NCBI GenBank assembly: GCA_002682825.1 | Contig: NOKP01000008.1 | Span: forward strand, 1,661,595 to 1,725,594 | From: Neonectria sp. B-13 | Taxonomy: Eukaryota > Ascomycota > Sordariomycetes > Hypocreales > Nectriaceae | Direction: 5' to 3' | DNA length: 64,000 nt | Part shown: positions 20,662-31,711 of the stretch, in pieces | Numbering within the stretch: the first letter of the stretch is position 1 | How the letters are laid out: each line of letters starts with the position of its first letter | Position numbers and translations under genes: made by a program | The notes under the pieces: model-generated | What the model saw: the letters and a program-made list of their open reading frames with translations, nothing else | The model's database searches: none | Told to the model about the DNA's origin: nothing

Positions 20662-23600
20662 ATGCCCCGACGGAACAAGGTCGACGACCTCGACTTTGAG
20701 ATTCACGTTGACCGGTCTTGCATTAGCGACCCCATGGACCACGACGAGCCCGCCGATATGGAAAACGAGAAGGAACTCAACGTCGACCAGACACAGACCG
20801 AGTCAAAGGCTGAGCCGATGGCTGAGCCGGCGGCAGAGCTGGAGCTCGACAATACCAAAGATACCGACGCATCAGACATGCCCGAGTCCAAAGACGACAC
20901 ACTACACACAGATGACGATGCCACTCCGCTGGCGGACGAAGACGCACACCACTCAGGGTCCGAGTCAGAGGCCGCAGGTTCTCGTCGAGGATCCATGGCA
21001 TCTGCAACCTCGGGCTCGTACGTCTCGCACCGCCGGACGTCTCGCCGGACAGAGGCGTTGATCCACGCTGCCGCCCGGGACATTGTCGACCAGATTGAGC
21101 TGGGCCGGGGACGAGAGTCCATGAACAGCATCTCCGGCACCGATGAGAGCTACATCTCGCACTCTGAGGGCGGCAGTGGTCGTCCTTCGGATGCTCACTC
21201 TGTTGCTGAGAGCGGTGGACGAGATTCTCTTCATAGCCACGGCGAGCCTCTTGATGATCATGCACGAGAGTCCCTCGGCAGCCATGCCCCAGAGTCTGTC
21301 CATAGTGGACGCGAGTCTCTGCATAGTGTGCCTGGTGTAGAAGAGAGCTACGTCTCGCACTCACGGCCTGGAAGTGCCCGTCACTCCGAAGCACACTCAG
21401 AAACACACTCAGAAGCACACTCAGAAGCACACTCAGACGCCCATTCAGACGCTCACTCATACACCCACTCAAATCCCCATTCAGATGCCCACCCAGACAC
21501 CCATTCAGATGCCCACCCAGACACCCTTTCAGATGTCCACCTCGACCTTCACTCGGACGCCCACTCCGTAACTGAAAGCCATGGACACCAGTCTATTCAC
21601 AGCGGACGAGAGTCTGTCGCCAGCTACAGAGAGTCCATTCACAGTCACGCAGAGTCTACTCGAAGTCACGTTCGAGAGTCGGCGCACAGCGCCGAAGATG
21701 GCTACATCTCTCGCTCCGCCAGTGCCCGCCAGTCGGACTCTCACAGATCAGCGACTGCCAGCAGCCATCACTCAGCAGAAGACGACCGCGGCAGCTCTCA
21801 CCATGAGAACGACGACGACGTGTTCAGCGACCACAGCCCCCGGAGTTCTATGGGCTCGCTGTCTGAGTCGGAGCACAGAAAGATGGAGAAGATTGCGCAG
21901 ATGGACAGATCCCCTCGCATCTCAGACATCAGCCAGTACGAGCCAGACCAACGATTTGTGCCCACTTTCAGAGAGACTCCCCGACCTGCCTTCAGGTCTC
22001 CCTCCTCTGTTAAGGCCATGCAGATGTCCTCACCACCAGCGTCGGTGCTAGGATCTCCCCGCGCCGGCAGGCGAGGCTTGCCAACCGTGTCTCGCCTAGG
22101 ATCTCCTAGCATCTCTGCGCAGTACTCCCCTAAGAAGACACCCCCTCGCTTTAAGAGAGCCACTCCGCCGCTCGTGCTCCTACACGTCACTCTCCTGCCA
22201 CTGCGATGGGGTTGGGGAGACGTGCTAGACCGTGCCACGACGGATACTCTGAGCCAGGACGGCAAGACCCTTCGTGATGCCTGGCGACAACTCCAGGACC
22301 GTATGGGAGACACAACAGTCGAGCGCGGTATCCTGCTGCCTCATCCTCAGAACGATTATGAGGTTCTCGAGGAGCGGTTGCTCGAGGCCCTGGAGCTACC
22401 TATGCGACGCCGTGCTCGGATTCTCGAGTGTGGTCACTACCTCGGCCCATCAAACGAGATGACGCTCATAGACGAGTCGGACAGCGAAGACGAAGACTAC
22501 GACGAAGACGACCGACGGATCTCGCGGCGGACTTTGGACCAGGTTCACTGGTGCAAGACATGCCGCACTGACATCCGTTACGACTCGCTCGGCCCGGGCA
22601 AGATCTTCCGCGTCAAGGTGTATGCGTCCAACGGTCTGATGAAGGCCGGCGCATGGGAGGCCTGCTGGAAGGAGATGGAGCGAGTGGACGTCGAGATCGA
22701 ACCTCTTGTCGACTCCAAGGCTCAGGGGGAGCTGAACCGGCTGGAGGCTGAACAGGAACGGGAGTTGGAGATGCAGGAGGAGCAGTATGAAGATGAGCTG
22801 GATGATCTCCACGACGATCTTTACTCCGACCATGAAGATCTGGAACGCGAAGCACTGGAGCGTGAGGAGTTTGAGCGTGAAGAGCTTGAGCGCGAGGAGC
22901 TTGAGCGTGCCGAGCTTGAGCGTGCTGAACTTGAGCATGCTGAACTTGAGCGTGCTGAACATGAGCGTGCAGAGCTCGAACGCGAAAAGCTAGAGCGCGA
23001 AAAGCTGGAACATGAAAAGCTGGAGCGTGAGGAGTTTGAGCGTGAAGAACTTGAGCGCGAGGAGCTTGAGCGTGCTGAGTTTGAGCGTGCTGAACTTGAG
23101 CGTGAAAAGCAAGAGCGCGAAAAGCTGGAGCGTGAAGAGCTTGAGCGAGAAGAGCTGGAACGCGAAGAGCTGGAGCATAAAGACTCAGACCACGAAGACC
23201 TCTTGACGCGCGAGGGGTCCGAACATCATGATGAGCCCCTTGAACGCCAACAAGACGATGAAGACCACGAAGAGCACCGCAACCTTGATAAGGAACTTCA
23301 CGAGGATCATGTCTCGGAGCATTCTGGCTCAGATACTCACGAAGATGGGGTTCACGACAAGGAGCCCTCCTTCATGGAACCTGAGCCTGTTACTGAAGCA
23401 ACTCCTGCTCCCGATGTCCACCATACTACTCCGGACTCAGAACAACACCAAAGACGAGAATCCGAGAGACTCCGAGAAATATACGGCGACGCCCCTACCC
23501 AAGATGACGAGCCCCAACCCAAGACTCACCAACAATACGAGGAGCACCAGCAGCCCTCAACCGAACATAACCCCAATCCCAACTCTCGCGGGCCACCTGC

Positions 23601-24885
23601 CTCCGCCGAGGCCTATGCCCAGCACACCCAGCCGCCTAAGGACGCCAGCCTCCAGGACCTGCTGCTCGAGTCAGTGCGCGTCCTGATGCAGGATAAGAAG
23701 AACGTCCTCATCGGCTTGTTGAGCATACTGATCCTCATGCTCGCTCTACGGAGCGGTCAACCTCCGGTTGATCCACGGACGTTTCAAACGTTGGTGGTGA
23801 GCCAGGGGGTGCCAACGGTCACGGTTACGCAGCTGCCGTTGGCGACGGTGGCTGATAGGCAGATTGGGGGCCAGGTTGAGGAAGTTGTGGCTCATGAGAG
23901 CCTGGTGCAAGATATCGCTGTTTTGGAGAGCCAAGTTGAGAGTCAGCTTGAGGAAACTACAACTGAGAACCAGGCTGTGGAGAGTCAGGTTGCCGAGAAT
24001 CAGGTTGCCGAGAGCCAGGTGGAGGAGATTCGAGTTGAGGAGAGCCAGGTGGAGGAGATTCAAGTTGAGGAGAGCCAGGTGGAGGAGATTCAAGTTGAGG
24101 AGAGCCAGGTGGAGGAAACCTCAGTCGAGGAGAGCCAGGTGGAGAGCCAAGTGGAGGAGAGCCAGGTGGAGGAAAGCCAGGTGGAGGAGAGCAACATCGT
24201 TGAGCGTGAGGGTATTCCCGACAACCATATCGTCGAGGAAAGCCCCATTGTTCAGGAGAGCGCCCCCACCGAGAGTCTTGCAGTTGCCGAGAGCAGCTCT
24301 GTTCCTAAGGACAGCCAGGCGACGGCCTACGCATCCTCAAGCAACGGCCTCGACCCTTGCGCCTCTTGCACTCTGTCTCGCGATGATCAGGCCTCGACCA
24401 GTCAAGCACCGGAGGACGCACCCGCTCCGGAACCATTTCGCGAAACGGAGACCGTCATTTCGGAGAGAATTGTGCGCATTGTCGAGACTGTGACAGAAGT
24501 TGAGACGGCGACGGCGACGATCAGAATCACCGAGACGGCGTCTATCTCAGTCACTGTCCAGCCTGTATCGCATGCTACTCAACCTAGTGAGCTGTTTGAC
24601 GCTACACCGTCCAGCGAGCTTGAGCAGGCTGAGGAGTCCGTTCCCTTCGAGTCTGTTCCTCAGGAATCCGCCGCTCCTATCGACATCTTGGTTGAAGAGT
24701 CTGTGACTCTTGACGAGATGGACGGCGCCGAAGACGTCGAGCCTGTGGATGAAGCTGCCGCAGAGCCTAGCGTCGAGGTCGAGGTCAAGGAACCCGTTGC
24801 TGAGGAAAGCCTCCAGGTTGAGGATACCAACTCTCTTGACGAGCCGGAGGCAAAGTCCGAGTCTGAGCCTGAGCGAGAGCTATAG
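20662..24885 (+). CDS. giant acidic repeat-rich single-pass membrane protein ('pathway-specific nitrogen regulator'-type)
   Basis: An uninterrupted 1407-codon frame starts MPRRNKVDDLDFEIHVD; the longer frame upstream begins at TTG. Regions in order: an acidic N-terminus; about residues 130-360, a Ser/His-rich array of ES(I/L)HSHAES-like units including a run of His-Ser-(Glu/Asp)-Ala tetrads (about 243-300); about 500-685, the one globular-looking domain (PLVLLHVTLLPLRW, LPHPQNDYEVLEERLLEALE, HWCKTCRTDIRYDSLGPGK); about 695-845, a charged helical array of ELERE pentads (coiled coil or single alpha-helix); a hydrophobic helix at about 1014-1030 (NVLIGLLSILILMLAL); then an acidic C-terminus with VEESQVEEIQ decads (about 1120-1180). 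The central domain is what I recall from fungal proteins labelled pathway-specific nitrogen regulator. That label comes from memory, and nothing visible here shows DNA binding. A membrane-anchored scaffold fits the sequence better. Confidence 0.8.
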   Translation: MPRRNKVDDLDFEIHVDRSCISDPMDHDEPADMENEKELNVDQTQTESKAEPMAEPAAELELDNTKDTDASDMPESKDDTLHTDDDATPLADEDAHHSGSESEAAGSRRGSMASATSGSYVSHRRTSRRTEALIHAAARDIVDQIELGRGRESMNSISGTDESYISHSEGGSGRPSDAHSVAESGGRDSLHSHGEPLDDHARESLGSHAPESVHSGRESLHSVPGVEESYVSHSRPGSARHSEAHSETHSEAHSEAHSDAHSDAHSYTHSNPHSDAHPDTHSDAHPDTLSDVHLDLHSDAHSVTESHGHQSIHSGRESVASYRESIHSHAESTRSHVRESAHSAEDGYISRSASARQSDSHRSATASSHHSAEDDRGSSHHENDDDVFSDHSPRSSMGSLSESEHRKMEKIAQMDRSPRISDISQYEPDQRFVPTFRETPRPAFRSPSSVKAMQMSSPPASVLGSPRAGRRGLPTVSRLGSPSISAQYSPKKTPPRFKRATPPLVLLHVTLLPLRWGWGDVLDRATTDTLSQDGKTLRDAWRQLQDRMGDTTVERGILLPHPQNDYEVLEERLLEALELPMRRRARILECGHYLGPSNEMTLIDESDSEDEDYDEDDRRISRRTLDQVHWCKTCRTDIRYDSLGPGKIFRVKVYASNGLMKAGAWEACWKEMERVDVEIEPLVDSKAQGELNRLEAEQERELEMQEEQYEDELDDLHDDLYSDHEDLEREALEREEFEREELEREELERAELERAELEHAELERAEHERAELEREKLEREKLEHEKLEREEFEREELEREELERAEFERAELEREKQEREKLEREELEREELEREELEHKDSDHEDLLTREGSEHHDEPLERQQDDEDHEEHRNLDKELHEDHVSEHSGSDTHEDGVHDKEPSFMEPEPVTEATPAPDVHHTTPDSEQHQRRESERLREIYGDAPTQDDEPQPKTHQQYEEHQQPSTEHNPNPNSRGPPASAEAYAQHTQPPKDASLQDLLLESVRVLMQDKKNVLIGLLSILILMLALRSGQPPVDPRTFQTLVVSQGVPTVTVTQLPLATVADRQIGGQVEEVVAHESLVQDIAVLESQVESQLEETTTENQAVESQVAENQVAESQVEEIRVEESQVEEIQVEESQVEEIQVEESQVEETSVEESQVESQVEESQVEESQVEESNIVEREGIPDNHIVEESPIVQESAPTESLAVAESSSVPKDSQATAYASSSNGLDPCASCTLSRDDQASTSQAPEDAPAPEPFRETETVISERIVRIVETVTEVETATATIRITETASISVTVQPVSHATQPSELFDATPSSELEQAEESVPFESVPQESAAPIDILVEESVTLDEMDGAEDVEPVDEAAAEPSVEVEVKEPVAEESLQVEDTNSLDEPEAKSESEPEREL
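21388..21560 (+). repeat. 12-bp-period tandem array (His-Ser-Glu/Asp-Ala)
   Basis: Inside the giant repeat gene, units of the form CACTCAGAAGCA / CATTCAGACGCC repeat in frame with a 12-bp period and encode HSEA/HSDA tetrads that drift to HSDAHPDT. Such arrays expand and contract easily. Confidence 0.75.
22840..23175 (+). repeat. 15-bp-period tandem array (E-R-E-E-L pentads)
   Basis: Roughly 20 in-frame variants of GAGCTTGAGCGTGAA encode EREEL/ERAEL pentads, predicted to form a long charged helix. Synonymous GAG/GAA and CGT/CGC differences between units show that the array is not freshly duplicated. Confidence 0.75.
24019..24138 (+). repeat. 30-bp tandem repeat (QVEEIQVEES decads)
   Basis: Units start GTGGAGGAGATTC and end GAGGAGAGCCAG. 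The copies at 24019, 24049 and 24079 are almost identical (one C/A difference), and a diverged fourth copy lies at 24109-24138. Further degenerate VEESQ copies continue to about 24192. Confidence 0.8.
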
Positions 24886-25193
24886 CGAGCCATGTTTTCC
24901 ATGCCCGATGTGAGTGCCATGAAGGATATACCTGGGACGTGTTTGATGATTGGGTTTCTTGTAGCGAGACTGAATACTGCGAGTCACAAATGTTTATAAT
25001 TAGGATTGTTCATAGGGTTAATATGAATGTTAAACGAATTCAAGAGCACCACATGCCACTCTAACGCCGTGCTATGCCTTTATTCATGGTATATAGCCGC
25101 ATGCCCTTTGTATATCCCAACCATTACGATGCCGGCGGAGTGCCTGAACCTGTCCTGTGCCCATCCGTGCCTTTTTCTGGTGAACTGCGGCAC
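24886..25193. other. convergent 3' spacer
   Basis: These 308 bp separate the stop of the giant repeat gene (+) from the stop of the small membrane gene (-). The sequence is AT-richer than its flanks and holds no coding frame that I can support. Confidence 0.5.
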
Positions 25194-25693
25194 TCACAGC
25201 CTGATGTAAATATCCATACAGTCGATCCTCCACTCTCGCTTTCCTAGCAGACTGCGCAACCACTCGACCCCCAGGCCAGTCCACTCAGCCCTGCGCGCAG
25301 CGGCTGCATCCAAGGCGGCGTTCGTCACGGCGGTAGCAGTCGAGTTGATCATCTCGACGACGCTCGCATTGAACAGGTCGGCAGAGTCGGGTAGGACATC
25401 CGTCGGCAGGGAATGACTCGAGGAGCCGGGTCTCGGGAGGAACCAGTTGCTGCCAAAGTCGAAGAAGCAGCGATCGGACCAGTTGCATGAGGTCAGGAAG
25501 AGGATGAGAAGGAGGATGGAGCAGTAGACGCAAGGCCGGTTGAGAAAGTATGTGCAGACGAAGAAGAGGAAGATGAAGGCCGGCGAGGCGTTGGTGGGGA
25601 TGAAGAGGAGGGGGAGCCAGCTGTTTCCGTTAGCATCAACCACTACAACGACGTCAACGGGGGAGGAGAGACATACCTTCGGAGGCAGAACAT
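25194..25693 (-). CDS. small two-helix membrane protein, unknown function
   Basis: The exons are 25677-25693 and 25194-25620. The 56-bp intron has a GTATGT donor, a GCTAAC branch site and a CAG acceptor. The product is 147 aa. It opens MFCLRSWLPLLFIP with a hydrophobic stretch rich in Phe. A second hydrophobic helix (VYCSILLLILFLTSC) is followed by an aromatic Cys-containing loop (NWSDRCFFDFGSNWF). The rest is a soluble Ala/Glu-rich tail with one possible N-glycosylation site (NAS). The 17-nt first exon is supported by splice consensus and phase, and there is no alternative in-frame ATG near the hydrophobic segment. I do not recognise the family. It converges on the giant repeat gene and diverges from EDC4. 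Confidence 0.6.
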
Positions 25694-26922
25694 GTTGGCG
25701 ACGTGGGCGACTGGGGCCAGATGTCGCGATGCGCTTGGTGGTGTTGACTTGTCGAGGTTGGGACTCGGGAGGGTAGCGTCACGTCACTCGTGCAGCGGCA
25801 ACATGTGACGACGGAACGGTAGCGAGCAGTTGGCAGCCAAAGGGAAGAGTTGAGGCGGGCGACCAAGTCTCTTGGTTCCCAAAGACGGGATAGCCTGTTT
25901 CCAGCCGAAGGTAATTAACAATAATGGTAAGGCGAAGAGGCCAAGATGGATTGGATAGAGTGACGAGAGAATGGATCCCATCGCTGTCGGTCAAAAGTTT
26001 GAGGTGCACCCGACATCCAGCTGCAGGCGGGCCACGCTTGGCGAACGGCCACGCCTGCTGCGCCACATGGTCCTGGATTGTCCCGAAGAAGTGTGGTTGG
26101 GGCAATCGGCAGCTGGCCATAATCTCAACGGCACTGCAACGGCCAGGCTCATGCGCTGATTGAATGGCCAGCACAGCGACCGCCCAACCGTCGCCAGCGG
26201 GATTCCTAGCGCACCTAGGCCCTACGAACTGCCCCCACTTGGGCCACAGCTGGAGAGCAGAGCAGTGCCGGCGGATAATTGATTCAGCCGCAGCCGCCCG
26301 CCTCCAAGCCCGAAACCTTCCCAGCAAGGCAAAAAGATGGAGCCTCGCTCACACTCTCCACAGCCTTTACCACGTCACTCATCACTGGGCGCGCTGCACT
26401 GACTGGGCGTGACAGGCTGTGACTGGCTGCGACTGGCTCTTCAACAGCTCTGACGGGCACTGACACTGGCGTAGCGTCGCGTTGGGCTCCCATCCGCCAG
26501 CGCGCTGTGCAGCCAGCCATCGCCAAATTCCGCCAGAGCAGGCGCCATCCAACCCGCCGTCCGCCTTCCCGGCCACTTTCCCAATTTGTTTCTCCTGCTT
26601 TTTTTCTGAGGCGAGGTGACTAACCACCACCACCACCACCACTAGTCTACCACGTACCTTCCCGCCTCACCCAAAACCCTTCTCCATAACATCTCTCCCA
26701 TCACCGCCTCGCCTCATTGTAAGGCAGGCTTTTCCCGCTCTCGCCATCTCTTCCTCTCTCACCCTCTTCCTCTTGTTCGATTCTCTTTGTTGTCTCTTCC
26801 GTTCGCATTCGGACCGCCCTATCTTGCTTCCGTCCGATATCTTCCATTGACGCATACTGAGACGCCGCAGTCGCCGAGGTAGCTTTCCGTTATCCTCTCG
26901 CCACCGCTTGCCGATTGCCACG
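25694..26922. other. divergent promoter region
   Basis: This 1.2-kb spacer lies between the small membrane gene (-) and the EDC4 homologue (+). From 26620 on there is an (ACC)7-type run and then a long C/T-rich leader (26690-26900), typical of strongly expressed fungal genes. No other gene is seen. Confidence 0.5.
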
Positions 26923-29900
26923 ATGGACATGGATATGCCCCCGGCGCCCACGCCGCCCGTCAACAGCATGAACATGGGAGCGTCCAACTCGGATCGTACT
27001 GCCAACTTGCTAAACTTGCTCAAGTTTAGCACTTCCGGTGGCTCGCAGCTGCAGAATCAGACTGCGCGCGAGCAAAACCCGGTCCAGCAGTTGCCGCAGT
27101 ACCAGCACCAAGCCCAGGAGCCTCAGCAGCAGCAGCAGCAGCAGCAGCAGCAATACCAGCAACAGAACCAGTATCTGCAGCAGGTCCAGCAGCAGCAGCA
27201 CCAGCAGCAGCTTCAGCCTCTGCCGCCCGCCGGCATGCCTCAGGCATTCCCGGCTGCTGCTCTGCACCAGCCGGCGCCCTCCTCTGCTGACCCGACCGGC
27301 CTCCTCGCTGCTCTCATGCGTGGAGCCCACGAAGCCGAAGAGGCCAAGCAGGCCCCGCCGCCTCCTCCTCAACAGGCTTCCACCTCGTTTGGCAACGGAT
27401 CGCCGCCTCCCGATACGCGATCCTACCTGCTGAACCTTCTCAATCGCCCCAAGCCCAGCCAGGGAGAACAGGCCATGCTTGCCGAGTCGTCGCGATCCGA
27501 CAACTTGACACCCCAGTCACCTGAAAACGTGGCTGTCGACCCTGCTCGCTACCACGGTCAATACCAGCAGCAGCAGCCGCAGCATCAAATCCACCCACCA
27601 CAGGCAATTCCCTACTCCATGCTGCAGTACCAAGCCGAACAATACGTCAAGAATAACAACCCTCCCGGTTATGAGTACTCGTCTCCACCGTCGCAGGAGC
27701 CCACCGAAGTCTCCTCAGCCCTGTACCAGCAGCTCATGGGCACCCTCTCTCAGTCGTCTTCTATGGGCCAGCAGAATCACAACCAGCTCACCCAGAGCCA
27801 TCACTCTCAATCTCCCAACGCGGCCTCCTTCCACATTATTAAGAAGGACTCGCCGGCTGGCTCGCAGCACTACGATCAGAGCGGTAGCCACCCGACTTCG
27901 CCAAACCACATCCGCCGCAAGGCTACACGCACCTCGTCTCTTCACTCGCATCCCTCGGTTAAGCAGACCCCTCCCACCTCCGAGTTCGACAGCTACGTGT
28001 CTGCCGACAAGAACAGGGAGACGGTCTCTGAGGCCATCAGTGACATCGCCGACAAAGCCGACCACGAAGCCCGTGAGGCCCTCGAGCGAGCTGAGCATGA
28101 CCAGGTCCAGGCTGAAATTGCCGACGACCTCGATGCCATGCTACACGCTAAGTCAGACAAGGAATTTGATGACAACGCTCAGGCTGCCGCACAGGCCATA
28201 AAGTCGGAGCTCGAACGTGAGGAGAACGAGGGCGTTTTGGAAGAGGCGTTGCCCTCGGATGTCGCCGAGACCGTCCGCGAGATTCTTGACGAGGCCGCCC
28301 TTGGTGTGGCTGACAGCTGGGAGAGCGCTGACCAAGATGAGATTGTCGTCATCGAGGAGAAGGAGCCTCCTCCTGTCAAGGTGTTTAATTTCCCTATGAA
28401 GCCATGGATATCCATTACGCTCCAAGAAGAGGGTACCGAGCCGCGCCCGCAATTCCGCGATGAGACCATCATGGATATTGCCAGACTCAAGAAGGAATTT
28501 GATCAGATTGACCGGAACCTATACACGGCGACGGAGAACTACATGGCATACGGTATGTCCAAGCAGGGGGGTCTGCGTGTCATTCGCCAGGAGGATGGCA
28601 AAGACGCAAAGATCTTTACCGACACAAAGGACCGCATCTTCAATGTTGCCATGTCTGTCACACCCTCGGACCACAACGGCGCTCATCGCGAGGCCATCAT
28701 CGGCACCGGCATCAGTGGCACTATCTACTGGGTCCAGATCAGGGACGGCGAGAAGGACCACATCGAGGACGCTCACCTTGAGCAATACGGCTTTGCCCTG
28801 CCGCCCATGATCTCCCAGGAGGGTGATGCGCCAGGAGGCGTTCTCAAGACGCGCGCCCGCACCTCCACCAACCACCCTGAGTACTTTGCCGTTGGACGCG
28901 GCAAGTCCATCAACCTCATCTGGCCCTCGTATATCTTGCAGAACAACCTGCTCAAGCCTGGCCACGACCGCGTTGTCGACACCGAGGCGCTGTCCAAGCA
29001 GTGCTCTCTGAAGATCAACACGGGCAAGGCTGGTAAGGATTTCACCTTCAGCCAGGACGACTCCGTCATTGTCTCTCTTGATAAGTCTGGTCGGGTCAAG
29101 TTCTGGGACGTTCGTGACTTGACCGCCGTCAAGGAAGGCTCCGATCCCCGCGCACCCACTCCCGCGCTGACCTCTCTTGAGGTCAAGGAGCCGTTGATGA
29201 CTCTGGCTAGCACCCCTGAGGGTGAGAAGGCATGGCCCACATCGGTTATCCTCCTCGACAAGCAACGCCCCTACCAGAAGCAGTGCGCCCTTCGCTACAT
29301 GATTGTTGGCATGAAACAGAACCACACCCTCCAGCTCTGGGATCTGGCCCTCGGTAAGCCGGTTCAGGAGTTCAACCTCCCCCACAGCAAGGAGTCAGAC
29401 GCCGTCTGCAGTGTCATGTACCACTCCGCCACCGGCATGCTCGTCATTGGCCACCCTACTCGCAACTCGGTCTACTTTGCGCATCTGTCGGCTCCTAAGT
29501 ATAACCTTAAGAGCGTGTCCCAGGCCGAGTACATCCAGCGCCTTGTCGCCCAGGATGCCACCATCCCTCAGCCGGATAGTACGGCTGTTATCAGCGGAGT
29601 GAGAGAGTACTCTTTCGCCAACCGTGGAATCCTGCGCAGCCTCGACATTCTTTGCAACCCTGCTATGGTCCAAGACGCCGACGAGCCCACTCTGTTTGAG
29701 CTTTACGCCATGCACTCCAAGGGTGTTGCTTGCTTGCTTATCAAGCAGAATGAGCTCGGCTGGTCTAAGGACAACAAGGTTCTGGATGCTGTCGACGCTG
29801 TCGCCGAGGGCGTTGTCACTGTCTCCAAGCTCAAGACGCCTCTACCCGTGGAACCCGTCGTTAATGCCGATAGTATCCCAATTCGTGTTGTCAACCGTGG

Positions 29901-31711
29901 ACCTTCTAAGGAAACGCTCCAGGTGACGGCTTCACAGCCTGAAACGCCCCAGCGCGGGTCCGATTCTGTTACTCCCGTCAAGGTCAAGAACGAGCCGAAG
30001 GAGGCTGAAACGCCTGTCCAGTCGGCCAAGGAGTCGCAATCGGAGAAGCCTGAGCGCAAGTCGCGCAAGAAGAAGAACGCCTCCAACCAGGATCCCGCCA
30101 CCAACGGAGCCACACCTCGTGCTGGCAAGGAGCCCAAGGCGGCCCCTGTCCCCGTCGCCGCTGCCACTGTGTCTCAGGAGGCCTTTGACTTGGCCATTTC
30201 TGGACTCGAGTCCCGCCTCAGCTCCAGCATGTCGGAGACGCTCAAGGACTCTCTCAAGACTCTCAACGGCAAGATCGACGAAGGTGTTCGTGTTCGCGAT
30301 GAGAACTTCAACCAGCACCAGCTCAAGCTGCTCGACATGGTTTCCGAGGTTCTCAACGAGAATACCCAGAAGGTCCTTGAGTCTCTCATTCATCACCAGT
30401 TCACCGATCTGGTGATTCCCGCTATCGGCGATAAGGCTGGCAAGGCTGTTAATGACATGCTCAACAACAAGCTTCAGCCCCATGTGTCGTCCTCCGTTCA
30501 GAAGGAGATCCAGAGCGCGCTGCCCCATGCTCTCAATCGGTCTCTGCGCTCAAGCGACTTTGTCAACGCCATCTCGGATCGTGTCAGCTCTTCCGTCGCG
30601 TCCAGTGTGCAGCAAGAGGTCCTGGCCACTCTGACCCAGAGATTGACCCCGACCTTTACCACCATTGCTACCCAAGCGTCTCAGCGGGTTGCTGGCGAAC
30701 TCCACCAGCAATACCACGACCAGTTTGAGCACATGAAGGCCCAGAACGTGGCTGATGCTAACAAGATCGACCAGCTGCTGTCGTACGTCACCCGTCTGAC
30801 CGACATGGTGTCGACCATGGCCGCCTCCCAGTCTTCGCTCCAAGCGGAGTTTCTTAAGTTCAAGCAACAGCCGCCTGTGCACGAGCTTCCTGGCGTCCCT
30901 GGACCCCAGCACAGCAATCATGGCCAAATGTCTCACTATGGCAGCAACATGTCTCAAAATGCGCCCAGCCACACGGGCAGCTTCCCTCCCAGCCAGGCAC
31001 CTAGCAACCCACAGTACCTGGGCAGCCCTCAGTACGTTCGAGGCTCTCAGCAGCTGAGCAGTCCTCAGGGCTCCGTTCCCGCTTCCGACTACGTTGCTCC
31101 CGCGAGTAACGTTAACGCGCTTGCTGGCGCCTACGCGAACCAGATGAGCAAGACGGAAACGGAGGCGGATCACGATCTGCTGCAGCGGATCCGAATCATC
31201 GAGCAGGCCATCCAAGAGGGCCGCTTCCAGGAGGCCATGATCCAATGGATCCAGAGCGGTCGTGAGGAAGAAATTTTCCACCGAAGTCTCAGCCGCTTCC
31301 CACCAGCCAAGTTTGAGAGCCTGCCGCCGCTGATGCTGCTCGTCGTCATTGCAACCATTTCCAAGGACCTGCGACCCAACCCTCGTCTCAAGGAGGAAGT
31401 CGATTGGATCGAGATGGCTCTCCGAGCATTTGCCGAGAACCTGTCGGCTTTCGTAAGTTCGTTCTAATTAACGTTTGGGCACAGCTAACAATCTACAGGA
31501 ATGGGAACAACAGGGCTCTCGAGATGTGATGAAGAGCACCTCCCAGACTATGCAGCTCCTCATTGGCCGTGTCCAGCCTCTCATCGGTGGCATCCAGGAT
31601 GGTTTCCCGACTGACCCCTTCCTGGCCAACGTTGAGAAGGCCAAGCTGGAATGGGTTGTGCGAACTTCGGAGCAGGTTCTCGAGTCTTTCGGTCCGCGAC
31701 GCTACGAGTAA
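26923..31711 (+). CDS. EDC4: Ge-1/EDC4-like enhancer of mRNA decapping
   Basis: The exons are 26923-31452 and 31499-31711 (46-bp intron), giving 1580 aa. The N-terminus has short Leu-rich motifs (ANLLNLLKF, and again SYLLNLLNRPKPSQ near residue 165) separated by a Gln-rich stretch encoded mostly by CAG (about residues 67-100). A charged helical stretch (about 360-450) is followed by a WD40-type beta-propeller at about residues 485-945 (VIVSLDKSGRVKFWDVRDL, HTLQLWDLALGKPV). A Ser/Glu-rich linker and a long helical C-terminus follow, ending in the Ge-1 alpha-helical repeat domain from about 1415 (RIRIIEQAIQEGRFQEAMIQW, PLMLLVVIATISKDL). Ge-1/EDC4 proteins bring DCP1-DCP2 together in P-bodies; S. 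pombe Pdc1 is the fungal parallel, while budding yeast lacks a clear one. The start is the ATG at 26923; the frame extends a few codons left only through a TTG. The family call is confident. Confidence 0.88.
27124..27210 (+). repeat. CAG/CAA trinucleotide tract (poly-Gln)
   Basis: Nine consecutive CAG codons start near 27124, followed by interrupted CAG/CAA codons to about 27210 in the EDC4 coding sequence. This encodes a low-complexity Gln-rich segment that is likely to vary in length. Confidence 0.85.

Noticed and set aside
20777..21472. Long - strand frames opposite the Ser/His repeats
   Set aside because: Repeats in the sense strand keep the complementary frames open; they have no independent support.
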